Below are positions 53,785-62,776 of a DNA stretch of 64,000 nt, one piece after another (positions within the stretch are counted from its first letter, which is position 1; every line of letters starts with the position of its first letter). Source of the DNA: Sphingobium sp. EM0848 (GTDB taxonomy: Bacteria; Pseudomonadota; Alphaproteobacteria; Sphingomonadales; Sphingomonadaceae). Both the position numbers and the translations under genes were made by a program. The DNA lies in assembly GCF_013375555.1 (NCBI RefSeq), contig NZ_JABXWB010000005.1, positions 1,315,501-1,379,500 on the forward strand. The letters run 5' to 3'. The notes under the pieces were generated by a model. That model saw nothing but the letters and a program-made list of their open reading frames with translations, was not told the DNA's origin and made no database searches.

Positions 53785-54873
53785 ATGTCGAACACGCATG
53801 ACGCAACAGACGCCCGCACCCCCCCGGTGGCGGTCTGGCAGATCCTCGAAAAGCTGAAGGGCCAGGACCTGGCCGACTGGCGCCTGGCCGAAGTGAAGGG
53901 CCGCGCCTCGATCGAGGAACGCAACCTGAATATCGGTATTCCCTTTGGCTGGTATCCGATCCTGCTCTCGTCCGAACTGCAGGTGGGCGAGGTCCAGCCG
54001 CTGCGCTATTTCTCCAAGGATTTGGCGATCTGGCGCGGAGAGGACGGCAAGGTCCGGATGCTCGACGCCTATTGCAAGCATCTGGGTGCGCATATGGGCC
54101 ATGGCGGCAAGGTGCATGGCAATCTGCTGGAATGCCCCTTCCACGCCTGGCGCTATGATGGTGACGAGGCGGCGGTGAAGGAAATTCCCTATGCCCGCGT
54201 CGTCCCGCCTCAGGTGAAGCGCAAATGCACGCGCAACTGGCACATCACCGAAGCCAATCGCTGGATCTGGGCTTGGTATCATCCGGAGGATGTCGCGCCG
54301 CTGTTCGAGGTGGCCGTGTTGCCCGAAGCGACCGATCCCGAATGGACCGACTATGAGATCCATGAATGGAATGTCTGGGGTTCGATCCAGAACATGGCCG
54401 AAAATGGCGTGGACGTGGCGCATTTCCGCTACATCCATGGAACCGCCAATGTGCCGCTGGGCGAGCTGCGCTGGGGCGAATGGGGCCGCGGCGCCGACGT
54501 CAAGGCGAAGATGGGCACGCCCTGGGGCGAGGTGGACGGCCTGATCAGCTATGACACCATGGGCCCGGGCCAGAGCTGGACGCGCTTCACCGGCATTTCC
54601 GAAACGCTGCTGGTCGCCTGCCTTGCGCCGGTCGAGCTGGACCATGTTCATGTCCGCTTCTGCTTTACCCAGCCCAAGGCGCAGGCCGAGGGCGAGCGCG
54701 CGGGCGTCGCCAAGGCGATCATCCGCGACATCTGCAAGCAGTTCGATCAGGACAAGGTCGTCTGGGACCGGCAGAAGTTCGAGCCGAACCCGATCATCTG
54801 CGATGGTGACGGCCCGATCCCGCAGTTCCGCAAATATTATTCGCGCTACTATGTGGATCAGGCTGCTTCGTAA
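53785..54873 (+). CDS. Rieske non-heme iron oxygenase alpha subunit (KshA-like)
   Basis: A 362-aa oxygenase component. The Rieske 2Fe-2S motif is C97-K-H99...C117-P-F-H120 (YCKHLGAHMGHG, ECPFHAW). The mononuclear iron site contains D210-V-A-H213-x4-H218 (ENGVDVAHFRYIHG). It resembles 3-ketosteroid 9-alpha-hydroxylase (KshA) and related ring hydroxylases more than benzoate-type dioxygenases. No beta subunit, ferredoxin or reductase gene is adjacent, so an external electron donor is needed. It is in operon with the acyl-CoA ligase and amidohydrolase. Confidence 0.9.
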   Translation: MSNTHDATDARTPPVAVWQILEKLKGQDLADWRLAEVKGRASIEERNLNIGIPFGWYPILLSSELQVGEVQPLRYFSKDLAIWRGEDGKVRMLDAYCKHLGAHMGHGGKVHGNLLECPFHAWRYDGDEAAVKEIPYARVVPPQVKRKCTRNWHITEANRWIWAWYHPEDVAPLFEVAVLPEATDPEWTDYEIHEWNVWGSIQNMAENGVDVAHFRYIHGTANVPLGELRWGEWGRGADVKAKMGTPWGEVDGLISYDTMGPGQSWTRFTGISETLLVACLAPVELDHVHVRFCFTQPKAQAEGERAGVAKAIIRDICKQFDQDKVVWDRQKFEPNPIICDGDGPIPQFRKYYSRYYVDQAAS

Positions 54874-54972
54874 CTGGATGAAGTGACCGATCCGCTGCGC
54901 AGGCGCTCGAGCGAGACGAGTGCCTGCGCAGGACGATAATGAAACAGGCGGCGCACGCGGGAGAGGATTTGA

Positions 54973-56481
54973 ATGGACATGACACGCCGGGAAAGCATGG
55001 CGGGGGTCGGCGCGGCGGCGCTGCTGGGAATGACAGGCGCGGCGAAAGCGGCGACATCCTCCAGCCCGCTCGACACGCAGGATTCGCTGGGGCTGGCCGA
55101 TCTGGTCCGCCGCAAGAAGGTTTCGCCCACCGAATTGCTCGACGCCTCGATCGCGCGGGTGGAGACGATGAACCCGCGCTTCAACTTCATGGCGCAGGAA
55201 CATTATGACTATGGCCGCGCCGCCATCAAGCGGGGCCTGCCGGAAGGGCCGTTCAGCGGTGTTCCCTGGCTGCTGAAGGATCTCAACACCTATATCGCCG
55301 GCCTGCCGACCGATAATGGCAGCCGCTTTTATAAGGGCTACAAGCCCGAAGTGACCTCCGAACTGGTCCGTCGGATCGAGCGGGCGGGTTTCGTCATCTT
55401 CGGCAAGACCACCGTGCCGGAAATGGGGCTGACCGGCACGACCGAGAACAAGCTGACCGGCGCAACGCGCAATCCGTGGAACCCGGCCCATATTGCGGGC
55501 GGCTCCTCCGGCGGCGCGGCGGCGGCGGTCGCGGCAGGCGTGTTGCCCGCAGCCCATGCCACGGACGGCGGCGGTTCGATCCGCATTCCAGCTTCCTGCT
55601 GCGGCCTGTTCGGTTTGAAACCCAGCCGGGGCCGCGTGCCGATGGGTCCGCCGCGCACGGAGGGCTGGGGCGGGCTGTCGGTCCACCATGCCGTGACCCG
55701 GTCGGTGCGGGATTCCGCCGCGATACTGGACGCGACCCATGGGGTGGAGCCGGGCAGCCGCTATGGCGCGCCGACGCCCGAGGGCAGCTTCCTGTCCCAG
55801 CTTGAAAGGGCACCCGGACGGCTGCGCATCGCCTTCATGAAGGATGCGCCTGCCGGATCGCCGGTCGACCCCGAATGTCTGGCGGCGGCGGAAAAGGCCG
55901 CGCGGCTGTGCGAGAGCCTGGGCCATCATGTCGAGGAGGCTGCGCCGAAACTCGACATCGCGGCGATGGGCGCGGCCAGTTTCGTGCTGATCGGTTCCTC
56001 GGTCGCGGCCGACATGCTCGACCGGGCGAAGGCGACCGGCGTGGCGATCGGCCCGGATGTGCTGGAGCCGATTACGCTCGGCTTCATCGCCTATGGGCAG
56101 AAGACCACGGGCATGGACTATGCCCGCGCCAATGCCACGCTTCAGACCGCGGCGCTGACCATGGCGCAGTTCATGAGCAATTATGACCTGATCCTTTCTC
56201 CCACATTGGCGGCGCCGCCGCTGGAACTGGGGAAGATCAACCTGTCGCCCGATACGGATTTCGCGACCTGGGGCCAGCGGGCGGCAACCTTCTCCCCCTT
56301 CACCCAGATCGCCAACATGACCGGCCAGCCTGCCATGTCGATGCCGCTGGGCATGTCGTCTGGCGGCCTGCCGATCGGGGTCATGTTCATGGGCCGTTAT
56401 GGTGACGAAGCAACGCTGTTCCGGCTTGCCGGGCAGCTCGAAAAGGCGGCGCCCTGGTGGGACCGGCGTCCGGCGCTCTGA
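54973..56481 (+). CDS. Amidase (Ser-cisSer-Lys family), Tat-exported
   Basis: A 502-aa amidase signature family member. The N terminus MDMTRRESMAG with a hydrophobic run and AKAATSS is a twin-arginine signal, so it should fold in the cytoplasm and work in the periplasm. The catalytic triad is Lys102 (LLKDLNTY), Ser178 (GGSSGG) and Ser202 (DGGGSIRIP). It hydrolyses an amide or possibly an ester. In this operon it could release an amide-linked group (for example from conjugated substrates) before uptake; that is inference. 100 bp separate it from the Rieske gene. Confidence 0.92.
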   Translation: MDMTRRESMAGVGAAALLGMTGAAKAATSSSPLDTQDSLGLADLVRRKKVSPTELLDASIARVETMNPRFNFMAQEHYDYGRAAIKRGLPEGPFSGVPWLLKDLNTYIAGLPTDNGSRFYKGYKPEVTSELVRRIERAGFVIFGKTTVPEMGLTGTTENKLTGATRNPWNPAHIAGGSSGGAAAAVAAGVLPAAHATDGGGSIRIPASCCGLFGLKPSRGRVPMGPPRTEGWGGLSVHHAVTRSVRDSAAILDATHGVEPGSRYGAPTPEGSFLSQLERAPGRLRIAFMKDAPAGSPVDPECLAAAEKAARLCESLGHHVEEAAPKLDIAAMGAASFVLIGSSVAADMLDRAKATGVAIGPDVLEPITLGFIAYGQKTTGMDYARANATLQTAALTMAQFMSNYDLILSPTLAAPPLELGKINLSPDTDFATWGQRAATFSPFTQIANMTGQPAMSMPLGMSSGGLPIGVMFMGRYGDEATLFRLAGQLEKAAPWWDRRPAL

Positions 56482-56499
56482 TAGACAAGGATAGACATT

Positions 56500-57258
56500 A
56501 TGCGTGGATTGAAGGGTAAGACCGGCATCGTCGCGGGCGGTGGGCGCGGCATCGGCGCGGCGACGGCGCGGCGTCTGGCGGACGAAGGCGCGCAGGTCGT
56601 GATCGGCGACATCATGGCGGAATGGGCGATGGATACCGCCGCAGCGATCCGCGAGCAGGGCGGCAAGGCGATTGGCGTGGCGTTGGACGGCACCAGCGCG
56701 GCGTCGCAGGCGGCCATCGTACAGGCGGCGTTGGATGAATTTGGCGGCCTCGACTTCTACCATTCCAATCTGGCGGGCGGGACAGAGGGGGATATCGATA
56801 TCCTCAATTGCAGCGAGGAAGTGCTGGACCGCAGCTTCGCCATCAACGCGAAGAGCCATTTCCTGGCCACGCAGGCGGCGCTGCCCGTGTTGATCGAGCG
56901 GGGCGGCGGGGCGATGATCTACACCTCCTCCGGCGCGGCGATTTCCGGCAATCCGTTGCAGGTCGCCTATCCCATGACGAAGAACGCGCTGCATGCGCTG
57001 GTCCGCCATGTCGCGCGCAAATTCGGCAAGCAGGGCATCCGCGCCAACGGCATCTGCCCCGGCGTGGTGATGACCGAAGCCGTCGCCCAGCATTTGACCC
57101 AGGATTATGTCGACTCCATGCTGGCCGCCATTCCGCACCGGCGGTTGGGCCAGCCGGACGATATTGCCGGGGCCATCGCCTTCCTCGCCTCCGATGACGG
57201 GGTGTGGGTCAATGGCCAGCTCTGGCATGTGAACGGCGGATCGCTGTTGCGGGATTGA
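56500..57258 (+). CDS. SDR family oxidoreductase with altered NNAG motif
   Basis: A 252-aa SDR. VAGGGRGIGAAT gives the cofactor loop and Y-P-M-T-K the catalytic Tyr/Lys, with Ser in IYTSSGAAI. The NNAG segment is replaced by HSNLAGG, so the fold stabilisation there differs. It lies 18 bp downstream of the amidase and 4 bp before the MFS transporter and is part of the same operon. Confidence 0.88.
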   Translation: MRGLKGKTGIVAGGGRGIGAATARRLADEGAQVVIGDIMAEWAMDTAAAIREQGGKAIGVALDGTSAASQAAIVQAALDEFGGLDFYHSNLAGGTEGDIDILNCSEEVLDRSFAINAKSHFLATQAALPVLIERGGGAMIYTSSGAAISGNPLQVAYPMTKNALHALVRHVARKFGKQGIRANGICPGVVMTEAVAQHLTQDYVDSMLAAIPHRRLGQPDDIAGAIAFLASDDGVWVNGQLWHVNGGSLLRD

Positions 57259-57262
57259 TGCC

Positions 57263-58564
57263 ATGAACAGCCGGACAGCTTCCGTGCCCCCCTCCAATCC
57301 GTGGGTCGTGCTGGCGATGCTGCTGGCGATCTACATCTTCAACTTCGCCGACCGTTATCTGATCACGGGACTGATCGGGCCGATCAAGGCGGAGTTTGGG
57401 TTGGGCGACGGGATGATGGGCCTGCTGATGGGGCCGGCTTTCGTCGTGTTGTACGTCGTGCTGGGGGTGCCCTTTGCGCGGATGGCTGACCGGGGAAGCC
57501 GAATCCGCATCATCGCGGCGGGCTGCGTGTTGTGGAGCGGCGCGACGGTTGCGACCGGGCTTGCTACTGGCCCGATCAGCCTGGCGCTGGCACGGGTCGG
57601 CGTCGGCGTGGGGGAGGCGGCCTTCGTCGCCCCGGCCTATTCGTTGCTGTCCGATTATTTCCGGCCTGAAAAGCGCGGCTTCGCCTTCGCGCTGCTGGGG
57701 TTGGCCACTTATTTCGGCCAAATTGCCGGGCAGGGCGGCGGTCCCGCGATCGCGGCGGTGCATGGCTGGCGGCTGGCCTTTATCGGCATGGGCGTGGCGG
57801 GCGTGGCGCTGGGGGTGCTGGCGCTGTGGCTGATTCGAGAGCCGGTGCGCACGAAACTGGCGGAGGATGGGGTCATGCCCTTCGGCCGGCTGGTGGCGCT
57901 GCTGCTGCGGCGACCTGCCTTCCTGCTGATGGCGTTGACTTTTGGGCTGGCCGCGCTGTCGGGCGTTGCCTTTTCCTATTGGGGGCCGGAACTGTTCGCG
58001 CGGCGTTATGGGCTGGACCCGGTGACCGCCAAGTCCGCTTTCGCGCTCAATTTCGGTCTGTCGGGGTTGATCGGCACCCTGTTGTTCGGTGCGCTGGCCG
58101 ACCGGCTGTCGGCACGCAGCATGATATGGCCCTCGCGCCTGTCTGCGCTGGCTATTGGCGCGGCGACGGCGGCGATTCTGGCTGCGACCTGGGCGGACAG
58201 CTTCACGCTGGCGCGCTGGCTGGCAGTGCCGGCGGGGCTGCTGGGGGGCGGTTGGCCGGTGGGGCTCCTCGCCACCCTGCAGTATATGCTGCCCGCGTCG
58301 ATCCGCGCCTCGTCCACCGCCTTGTTCCTGGCGGCGACAACTTTGCTGGGCTATTTCGTCGCGCCCTGGGCGACTGGCGCGATCAGCGGCTGGCTCGGCA
58401 ATGACGGGCATTCGCTCGCCATTGCGCTCAGCCTGATCATTCCCTTCGGTTTCCTGGCTTCGGCGCTTGGCTGGCTGGCCGGCGCCCGGCTGGAGCGGGA
58501 CCGGCAGGCATTGGCACAGGCCCCGTTTCCATCGGCCGGACATTGTGCCATGGAACCCGCATGA
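57263..58564 (+). CDS. MFS transporter (ACS/spinster-like)
   Basis: A 433-aa membrane transporter with 12 predicted segments. NFADRYLITGLIGPIKAEFGL at the start and GVPFARMADRGSR (motif A-like) are typical of the anion:cation symporter and spinster group, which imports organic acids. It sits at the end of the ligase-Rieske-amidase operon and overlaps the first gene of a Lrp pair (ATGA), so transporter and regulators are coupled. Probably takes up the acid substrate or product. Confidence 0.88.
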   Translation: MNSRTASVPPSNPWVVLAMLLAIYIFNFADRYLITGLIGPIKAEFGLGDGMMGLLMGPAFVVLYVVLGVPFARMADRGSRIRIIAAGCVLWSGATVATGLATGPISLALARVGVGVGEAAFVAPAYSLLSDYFRPEKRGFAFALLGLATYFGQIAGQGGGPAIAAVHGWRLAFIGMGVAGVALGVLALWLIREPVRTKLAEDGVMPFGRLVALLLRRPAFLLMALTFGLAALSGVAFSYWGPELFARRYGLDPVTAKSAFALNFGLSGLIGTLLFGALADRLSARSMIWPSRLSALAIGAATAAILAATWADSFTLARWLAVPAGLLGGGWPVGLLATLQYMLPASIRASSTALFLAATTLLGYFVAPWATGAISGWLGNDGHSLAIALSLIIPFGFLASALGWLAGARLERDRQALAQAPFPSAGHCAMEPA

Positions 58565-59040
58565 ATGAAGGCTTTTCCATCGACGAGATCGACCGCAAGA
58601 TCATCGGCCACCTGCGCCGCAACGGACGGTCCACCAACCAGCAGATCGCAGAATCGCTCGACCTGACAGCCGCCACGGTGTCGGGTCGCATCCGCCGGAT
58701 GGAGCAGTCCGACAAGTTGAACGTGGTCGCCGTGTCGGACTTTGCGGCCCATGGGCTGGACGTGTTGATCCAGATGGCGATCGAGGTCGACGGTCGCGCC
58801 GCGTCGGACGTTGCCGATGAACTGGCGACGCTGCCCGAAGTCTTCGCTGTTTTCCTCGTCACCGGGCGGCATAATATCGACCTGCTGCTGGCGCTGCGGG
58901 AATATGGCGACCTGCCCAATCTGATGATCGACAAATTGTCCAAGATCCGGGGGGTACGGACGATGCGGCCCTCCATCGTGCTGGACGTCATCAAATATCA
59001 GTTCGAATCGGGGCCACTCGTTTCGGGAGGTGGTGCATGA
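58561..59040 (+). CDS. Lrp/AsnC family regulator, pair B, first gene
   Basis: A 159-aa regulator: HTH (IDEIDRKIIGHLRRNGRSTNQQIAESLDL, TAATVSGRIRRM) plus a RAM domain at about 75-150. It starts at ATG 58561, overlapping the MFS stop; the frame from 58543 is rejected. It matches the first gene of pair A (11619-12101) and overlaps the second gene of its pair by ATGA. Confidence 0.88.
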   Translation: MNEGFSIDEIDRKIIGHLRRNGRSTNQQIAESLDLTAATVSGRIRRMEQSDKLNVVAVSDFAAHGLDVLIQMAIEVDGRAASDVADELATLPEVFAVFLVTGRHNIDLLLALREYGDLPNLMIDKLSKIRGVRTMRPSIVLDVIKYQFESGPLVSGGGA

Positions 59041-59531
59041 GCAAGGCGTCCATCGATGATCTCGACCGTCAGCTGATCGACATGCTGGCGCGCGACGCCC
59101 GCGTGTCCAACCGCAAGATCGCTGCGGATCTGGGCGTCAATGAAGGCACGATTCGTGGCCGTATCAAGCGGTTGCAGCAGGACGGGCTGCTCGCCTTCAC
59201 TGCGATCACCAGCCTCGACCTGGACAGGGATGTTCGTATCGCCTTCATCGGCATCCAGGCCGATATAGAGAATATCCGCGACATTGCGCGGCAGATCGCG
59301 GCCATGCCCATGGCGCGGGCGGTGATGATCGTGGCTGGTCAGTTCAACATCATGGTGACCTGCCTGTTCACCGATCTGGGCAAGTTTCATCATGTGGCCG
59401 CAGACCAGATCCTGGCGATGCCGGGGGTACACCATATTGAAACCTCGATTGCGGTGGGCGCGGTCAAATATAATTCGCGGATCGTGCGCATCACGGAAAA
59501 GCCCCAGCCAGACGGTGATGATATCGGCTGA
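59037..59531 (+). CDS. Lrp/AsnC family regulator, pair B, second gene
   Basis: A 164-aa Lrp-type protein with HTH (LDRQLIDMLARDARVSNRKIAADLGV, NEGTIRGRIKRLQ) and RAM domain. It resembles 12098-12589. Translationally coupled to its partner. It is followed by an AT-rich region with two identical 12-bp motifs, ahead of the acyl-CoA dehydrogenase operon, a likely target. Confidence 0.88.
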   Translation: MSKASIDDLDRQLIDMLARDARVSNRKIAADLGVNEGTIRGRIKRLQQDGLLAFTAITSLDLDRDVRIAFIGIQADIENIRDIARQIAAMPMARAVMIVAGQFNIMVTCLFTDLGKFHHVAADQILAMPGVHHIETSIAVGAVKYNSRIVRITEKPQPDGDDIG

Positions 59532-59573
59532 TTAAGGCGACGATTCGACTTTTTCGTAAAACAGAATAGAAAA

Positions 59574-59648
59574 ATATCCGCAAATATCGAAAATGCCCCG
59601 GTTTCGATCTTGCAATTTATGGATTTTTAGATAATTATATCCGCAAAT
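59574..59648. promoter_or_regulatory. Two identical 12-bp motifs, 63 bp apart
   Basis: ATATCCGCAAAT occurs at 59574-59585 and again at 59637-59648. The 63-bp spacing is about six helical turns, so both would face the same side of the DNA. The stretch is AT-rich and precedes the acyl-CoA dehydrogenase operon. Confidence 0.65.
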
Positions 59649-59739
59649 GGTGGCGAGTTGCGCTTTCGTACCCGCCATTGCGGAACCGATAGCGGGCGTA
59701 AATCCGCGCAATGGGCCAAGGAAGAGGATTACCAGGCAA

Positions 59740-60798
59740 ATGGAATTCGCCTTTACCGAAGAGCAGCAGATGATTGCGGAGACGGCGCAGGCCTTCTTCC
59801 GCGACAATGCGACGAGTGAGCGCGTGCGTCGTGCCATGGCCATGGATGGCATCGATCAGGAATTGTGGACCGCCTTTTGCCGCGAACTAGGGTTGAGCGG
59901 CATCGGCCTGCCCGAAGAGACGGGCGGATCGGGGCTGGGCATGGTCGAACTGGCGATCATCGCGGAGGCTGCCGGCGCGCAGGTCGCCGCGCTGCCGATG
60001 CTGGGCAGTCTGGTGCAGGCGGCGCAGGCGATTGCGGCTGGGGGCACGCAGGATCAGAGTGCGGCGCTGCTGCCCGAGTTGATCTCTGGCGAGGCGATTG
60101 GCGGCTATTTTTATGACAGCGCGCTGAAGGTCGAGGGCGATCGGCTGACCGGCGGGGCGCAATATGTGACTCATGGCGCCAGTGCATCGCTGTTCGTCGT
60201 CACCGATAATCGGGGCATGTGGGTGGTCCGGGCCGATGATCCGGGCGTGACCGTCACAGCGCAGACCAGCATGGACCAGACCCGCCCGCTTGCCCGCGTG
60301 GCGCTGGACAGCGCGCAGGGTGAGGCGCTTGCCAATCCCGCCGCCGCGCTGGTCGCAGTGCATCGCGCCGCCTTCATTGCGGTGGCGGCGGAGGCTTTGG
60401 GCGGCGCGCAGGCCTGTCTCGACCGCACCGTCGCCTATTCGCAGGAACGCGTCCAGTTCGGCCGTCCGATCGGTTCGTTCCAGGCCTATAAGCACCGGCT
60501 GGCCGACATGATGATCGAGATCGAGCAGGCGCGTTCGGCGGTCTATTGGGCGGCCTGCGCGGTGGACGAGCGGTCCGATGAGGCTGATCTCGCGATCCAC
60601 GCCGCCAAGAGCTTCGCCGCCGATACATATTTCCGGTGCGCGGGTGACATGATCCAGCTGCATGGCGGCATCGGTTTCACCTGGGAACATGACGCGCATC
60701 TCTTCTTCAAACGCGCCCGCTCGCTCCAGACCATGTTGGGCAGCGGCAACTGGCACCGCGAACGCATTGCCACGATGATCCTGGGGGAAGCAGCATGA
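59740..60798 (+). CDS. Acyl-CoA dehydrogenase family protein
   Basis: A 352-aa flavoprotein of the acyl-CoA dehydrogenase fold (N-terminal FTEEQQMIAETAQAFF, C-terminal MIQLHGGIGFTWEHDAHLFFKRAR). Where helix G of long-chain/isovaleryl types carries the catalytic Glu this chain has AAEALGG. It may be the partner subunit of the next protein in a heterotetramer, as in steroid side-chain dehydrogenases. ATG 59740 has GGAAGAGGA upstream. It overlaps the next gene (ATGA). Confidence 0.87.
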   Translation: MEFAFTEEQQMIAETAQAFFRDNATSERVRRAMAMDGIDQELWTAFCRELGLSGIGLPEETGGSGLGMVELAIIAEAAGAQVAALPMLGSLVQAAQAIAAGGTQDQSAALLPELISGEAIGGYFYDSALKVEGDRLTGGAQYVTHGASASLFVVTDNRGMWVVRADDPGVTVTAQTSMDQTRPLARVALDSAQGEALANPAAALVAVHRAAFIAVAAEALGGAQACLDRTVAYSQERVQFGRPIGSFQAYKHRLADMMIEIEQARSAVYWAACAVDERSDEADLAIHAAKSFAADTYFRCAGDMIQLHGGIGFTWEHDAHLFFKRARSLQTMLGSGNWHRERIATMILGEAA

Positions 60799-61979
60799 AA
60801 CTGGGTTTTTCGCAGGAAGACGAACTGTTCCGGCAGGAATGCGCCGACTGGCTGAATGGCCAGATGGCGGGCGAGTTCAAGGATATCAAGGGCATCGCCA
60901 AGCTGACCGGCAGCCCCGAGCGCCGCAAGGAATGGGAGCAGCAGCTCGCCGCCCATCGCTGGTCCTGCATCGGCTGGCCGTCGCAATGGGGCGGGCGCGA
61001 CGCGACGCTGGCGCAGCAGGTGATCTTCGCGGAGGAATATGCCCGCGCCGGGGTGCCGGGTCGTATCAACCATATCGGCGTCGAATTGGCCGGGCCGACC
61101 ATCCTGGCCTTCGGTACGGAGGAACAGAAGCGCCAGTTCCTGCCCGGCATCGCAGGTGGCACGACGATCTTCTGCCAGGGCTTTTCCGAACCCAATGCGG
61201 GGTCGGACCTGGCCAGCGTCCGCACGCGCGGGCGGCTGGAGGGCGGCGAATGGGTGGTGAACGGCCAGAAGATCTGGACCAGCCTTGCCCATATCTCCGA
61301 CTGGATCTTTGTTGTCACCCGCACGGAGGAAGGGTCGCAGGGACCCAAGGGCCTGACCTTCCTGATGATGCCGCTGGATCAGCCGGGCATTGAGGTGCGC
61401 GGCATCCGCCAGATCAATGGCGATGCTGAGTTCAACGAGACTTTCTTCACCGATGCGCGCTGTCCGGCGGACAGCCTGATCGGTGCGGTCGGGCAGGGCT
61501 GGGGCATCGCCATGGGCCTGCTCGCCTTCGAACGCGGCGTGTCGACGTTGGGCCAGCAAATGGGTTTTCGCAACGAACTGGACGAGATCATCGTGGCGGC
61601 CAAGGCCAATGGCGCGGCCAATGACCCGCTGATCCGCCAGCGTCTTGCGAAGGCGGAGATTGGCCTGCGGCTGATGCGCTATGGCGCGCTGCGGATGCTG
61701 TCGCAGACCGATCACAAGAAGATCGATGGCGCCGCGCTGACCTACAAGATCCAGTGGGCCAGCTGGCGCCGCAATCTGGGTGAACTGGCGATGGACGTGC
61801 TGGGGCAGGCGGGCGAAGTCACGGACCATGCGGAATATGAATGGGATATGCTGCCCAATCTGTTCCTCTTCTCCCGCGCTGACACCATCTATGGCGGCAC
61901 CAATCAGATTCAGCGCAACCTGATCGCGGAACGCGGGCTTGGCCTGCCGCGCGAACCGCGTTACGTCCCGAAAGGATGA
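60795..61979 (+). CDS. Acyl-CoA dehydrogenase family protein
   Basis: A 394-aa acyl-CoA dehydrogenase. The canonical catalytic position of medium-chain enzymes (Y-E-G-T) is YGGT here, whereas LLAFERGVST supplies a Glu where long-chain/isovaleryl types have theirs. Translationally coupled with both neighbours by 4-bp overlaps. The pair probably forms a 2,3-desaturating complex for a bulky acyl-CoA, consistent with a ring-containing substrate (inference). Confidence 0.9.
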   Translation: MKLGFSQEDELFRQECADWLNGQMAGEFKDIKGIAKLTGSPERRKEWEQQLAAHRWSCIGWPSQWGGRDATLAQQVIFAEEYARAGVPGRINHIGVELAGPTILAFGTEEQKRQFLPGIAGGTTIFCQGFSEPNAGSDLASVRTRGRLEGGEWVVNGQKIWTSLAHISDWIFVVTRTEEGSQGPKGLTFLMMPLDQPGIEVRGIRQINGDAEFNETFFTDARCPADSLIGAVGQGWGIAMGLLAFERGVSTLGQQMGFRNELDEIIVAAKANGAANDPLIRQRLAKAEIGLRLMRYGALRMLSQTDHKKIDGAALTYKIQWASWRRNLGELAMDVLGQAGEVTDHAEYEWDMLPNLFLFSRADTIYGGTNQIQRNLIAERGLGLPREPRYVPKG

Positions 61980-62404
61980 CGCAAGAGGAAGATCTGTTCG
62001 AGCGGCTGAAGAACCTGCCGCCGCGTGGCCATCATGCCATGCTGGGGCTGTATTCGGTCGCCGACGGGCCTGACTGGGTGGAAATGGCCTGCCCCTATGA
62101 TCCACGCTTCCTGATGGATGCCGACAAGGGGCTGGTATCGTCAGGGCCGATCCTCTCGCTGATCGATGCGGCGGCGGGTGCGGCGGTGATCGCGCGGACG
62201 CGGCAATGGCGGCCGATGGCGACGCTGGACATGCGGGTTGATTATCTGCGCGGGGCGCGGGTGGGGCAGACTCTCCATGCCCGCGCCACCTGTCATCATC
62301 TGACGCGGCAGGTCGCTTTCCTGAATTGCGAGGTGCATGACGGAGCGCCGGAGGACCGCGTGGCCTCCGCCGCGATCAGTTTCTTTTTTATGGATGACGC
62401 ATGA
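61976..62404 (+). CDS. PaaI-like hotdog thioesterase
   Basis: A 142-aa hotdog-fold protein. SLIDAAAGAAVIARTRQWRPMATLDMRVDYLRGA is the PaaI/thioesterase core with the helix holding the catalytic Asp. It should cleave acyl-CoA thioesters or act as an enoyl-CoA hydratase-like partner. Overlaps both neighbours by ATGA, so it is made in step with the dehydrogenases and the second hotdog protein. Confidence 0.85.
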   Translation: MTQEEDLFERLKNLPPRGHHAMLGLYSVADGPDWVEMACPYDPRFLMDADKGLVSSGPILSLIDAAAGAAVIARTRQWRPMATLDMRVDYLRGARVGQTLHARATCHHLTRQVAFLNCEVHDGAPEDRVASAAISFFFMDDA

Positions 62405-62766
62405 TCGCGGACACACCTTATGCACAGATGCTGGGGATTCGGACCCTTGATACCGGCACCTTGATGATGCCGGTGTCGTCCGATCTGGAGGGTCGGACTG
62501 GCTTTCTCTATGGTGGCGTGATCGCCAGCCTGTTGGAACTGGCCTGTCTGGAGGCGGTGTCGCTGGAACTGGGCGGGATCGACCGGCGGCCGCGGCCGGT
62601 GAATATTTCCTTCGACTTTCTGCGCGGCGGTGAAATGGCGGACAGCTTTGCGCAGGCACGGATCGTTCGGATCGGCAAGCGTATCGTGAACGCCAGCGCG
62701 CTTTGCTGGCAGCGTGACAGGGACAAGCCGATCGCCAGCGCGCGCATGCATTTGATGCTGGATTGA
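62401..62766 (+). CDS. PaaI-like hotdog thioesterase
   Basis: A 121-aa hotdog-fold protein: GRTGFLYGGVIASLLELACLEAV is the core helix, with Glu instead of Asp in the usual catalytic place, and RPRPVNISFDFLRGG the following strand. Adjacent hotdog genes often form heteromers. It ends the operon, 10 bp before the end of a convergent AraC gene. Confidence 0.83.
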   Translation: MIADTPYAQMLGIRTLDTGTLMMPVSSDLEGRTGFLYGGVIASLLELACLEAVSLELGGIDRRPRPVNISFDFLRGGEMADSFAQARIVRIGKRIVNASALCWQRDRDKPIASARMHLMLD

Positions 62767-62776
62767 GGGAATCCCC

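Noticed and set aside
53644..57297. 1,217-aa open frame on the minus strand across the amidohydrolase, Rieske, amidase and SDR genes
   Set aside because: It is a high-GC shadow frame opposite well-supported genes, is rich in Arg, His and Gln, and has no domain.
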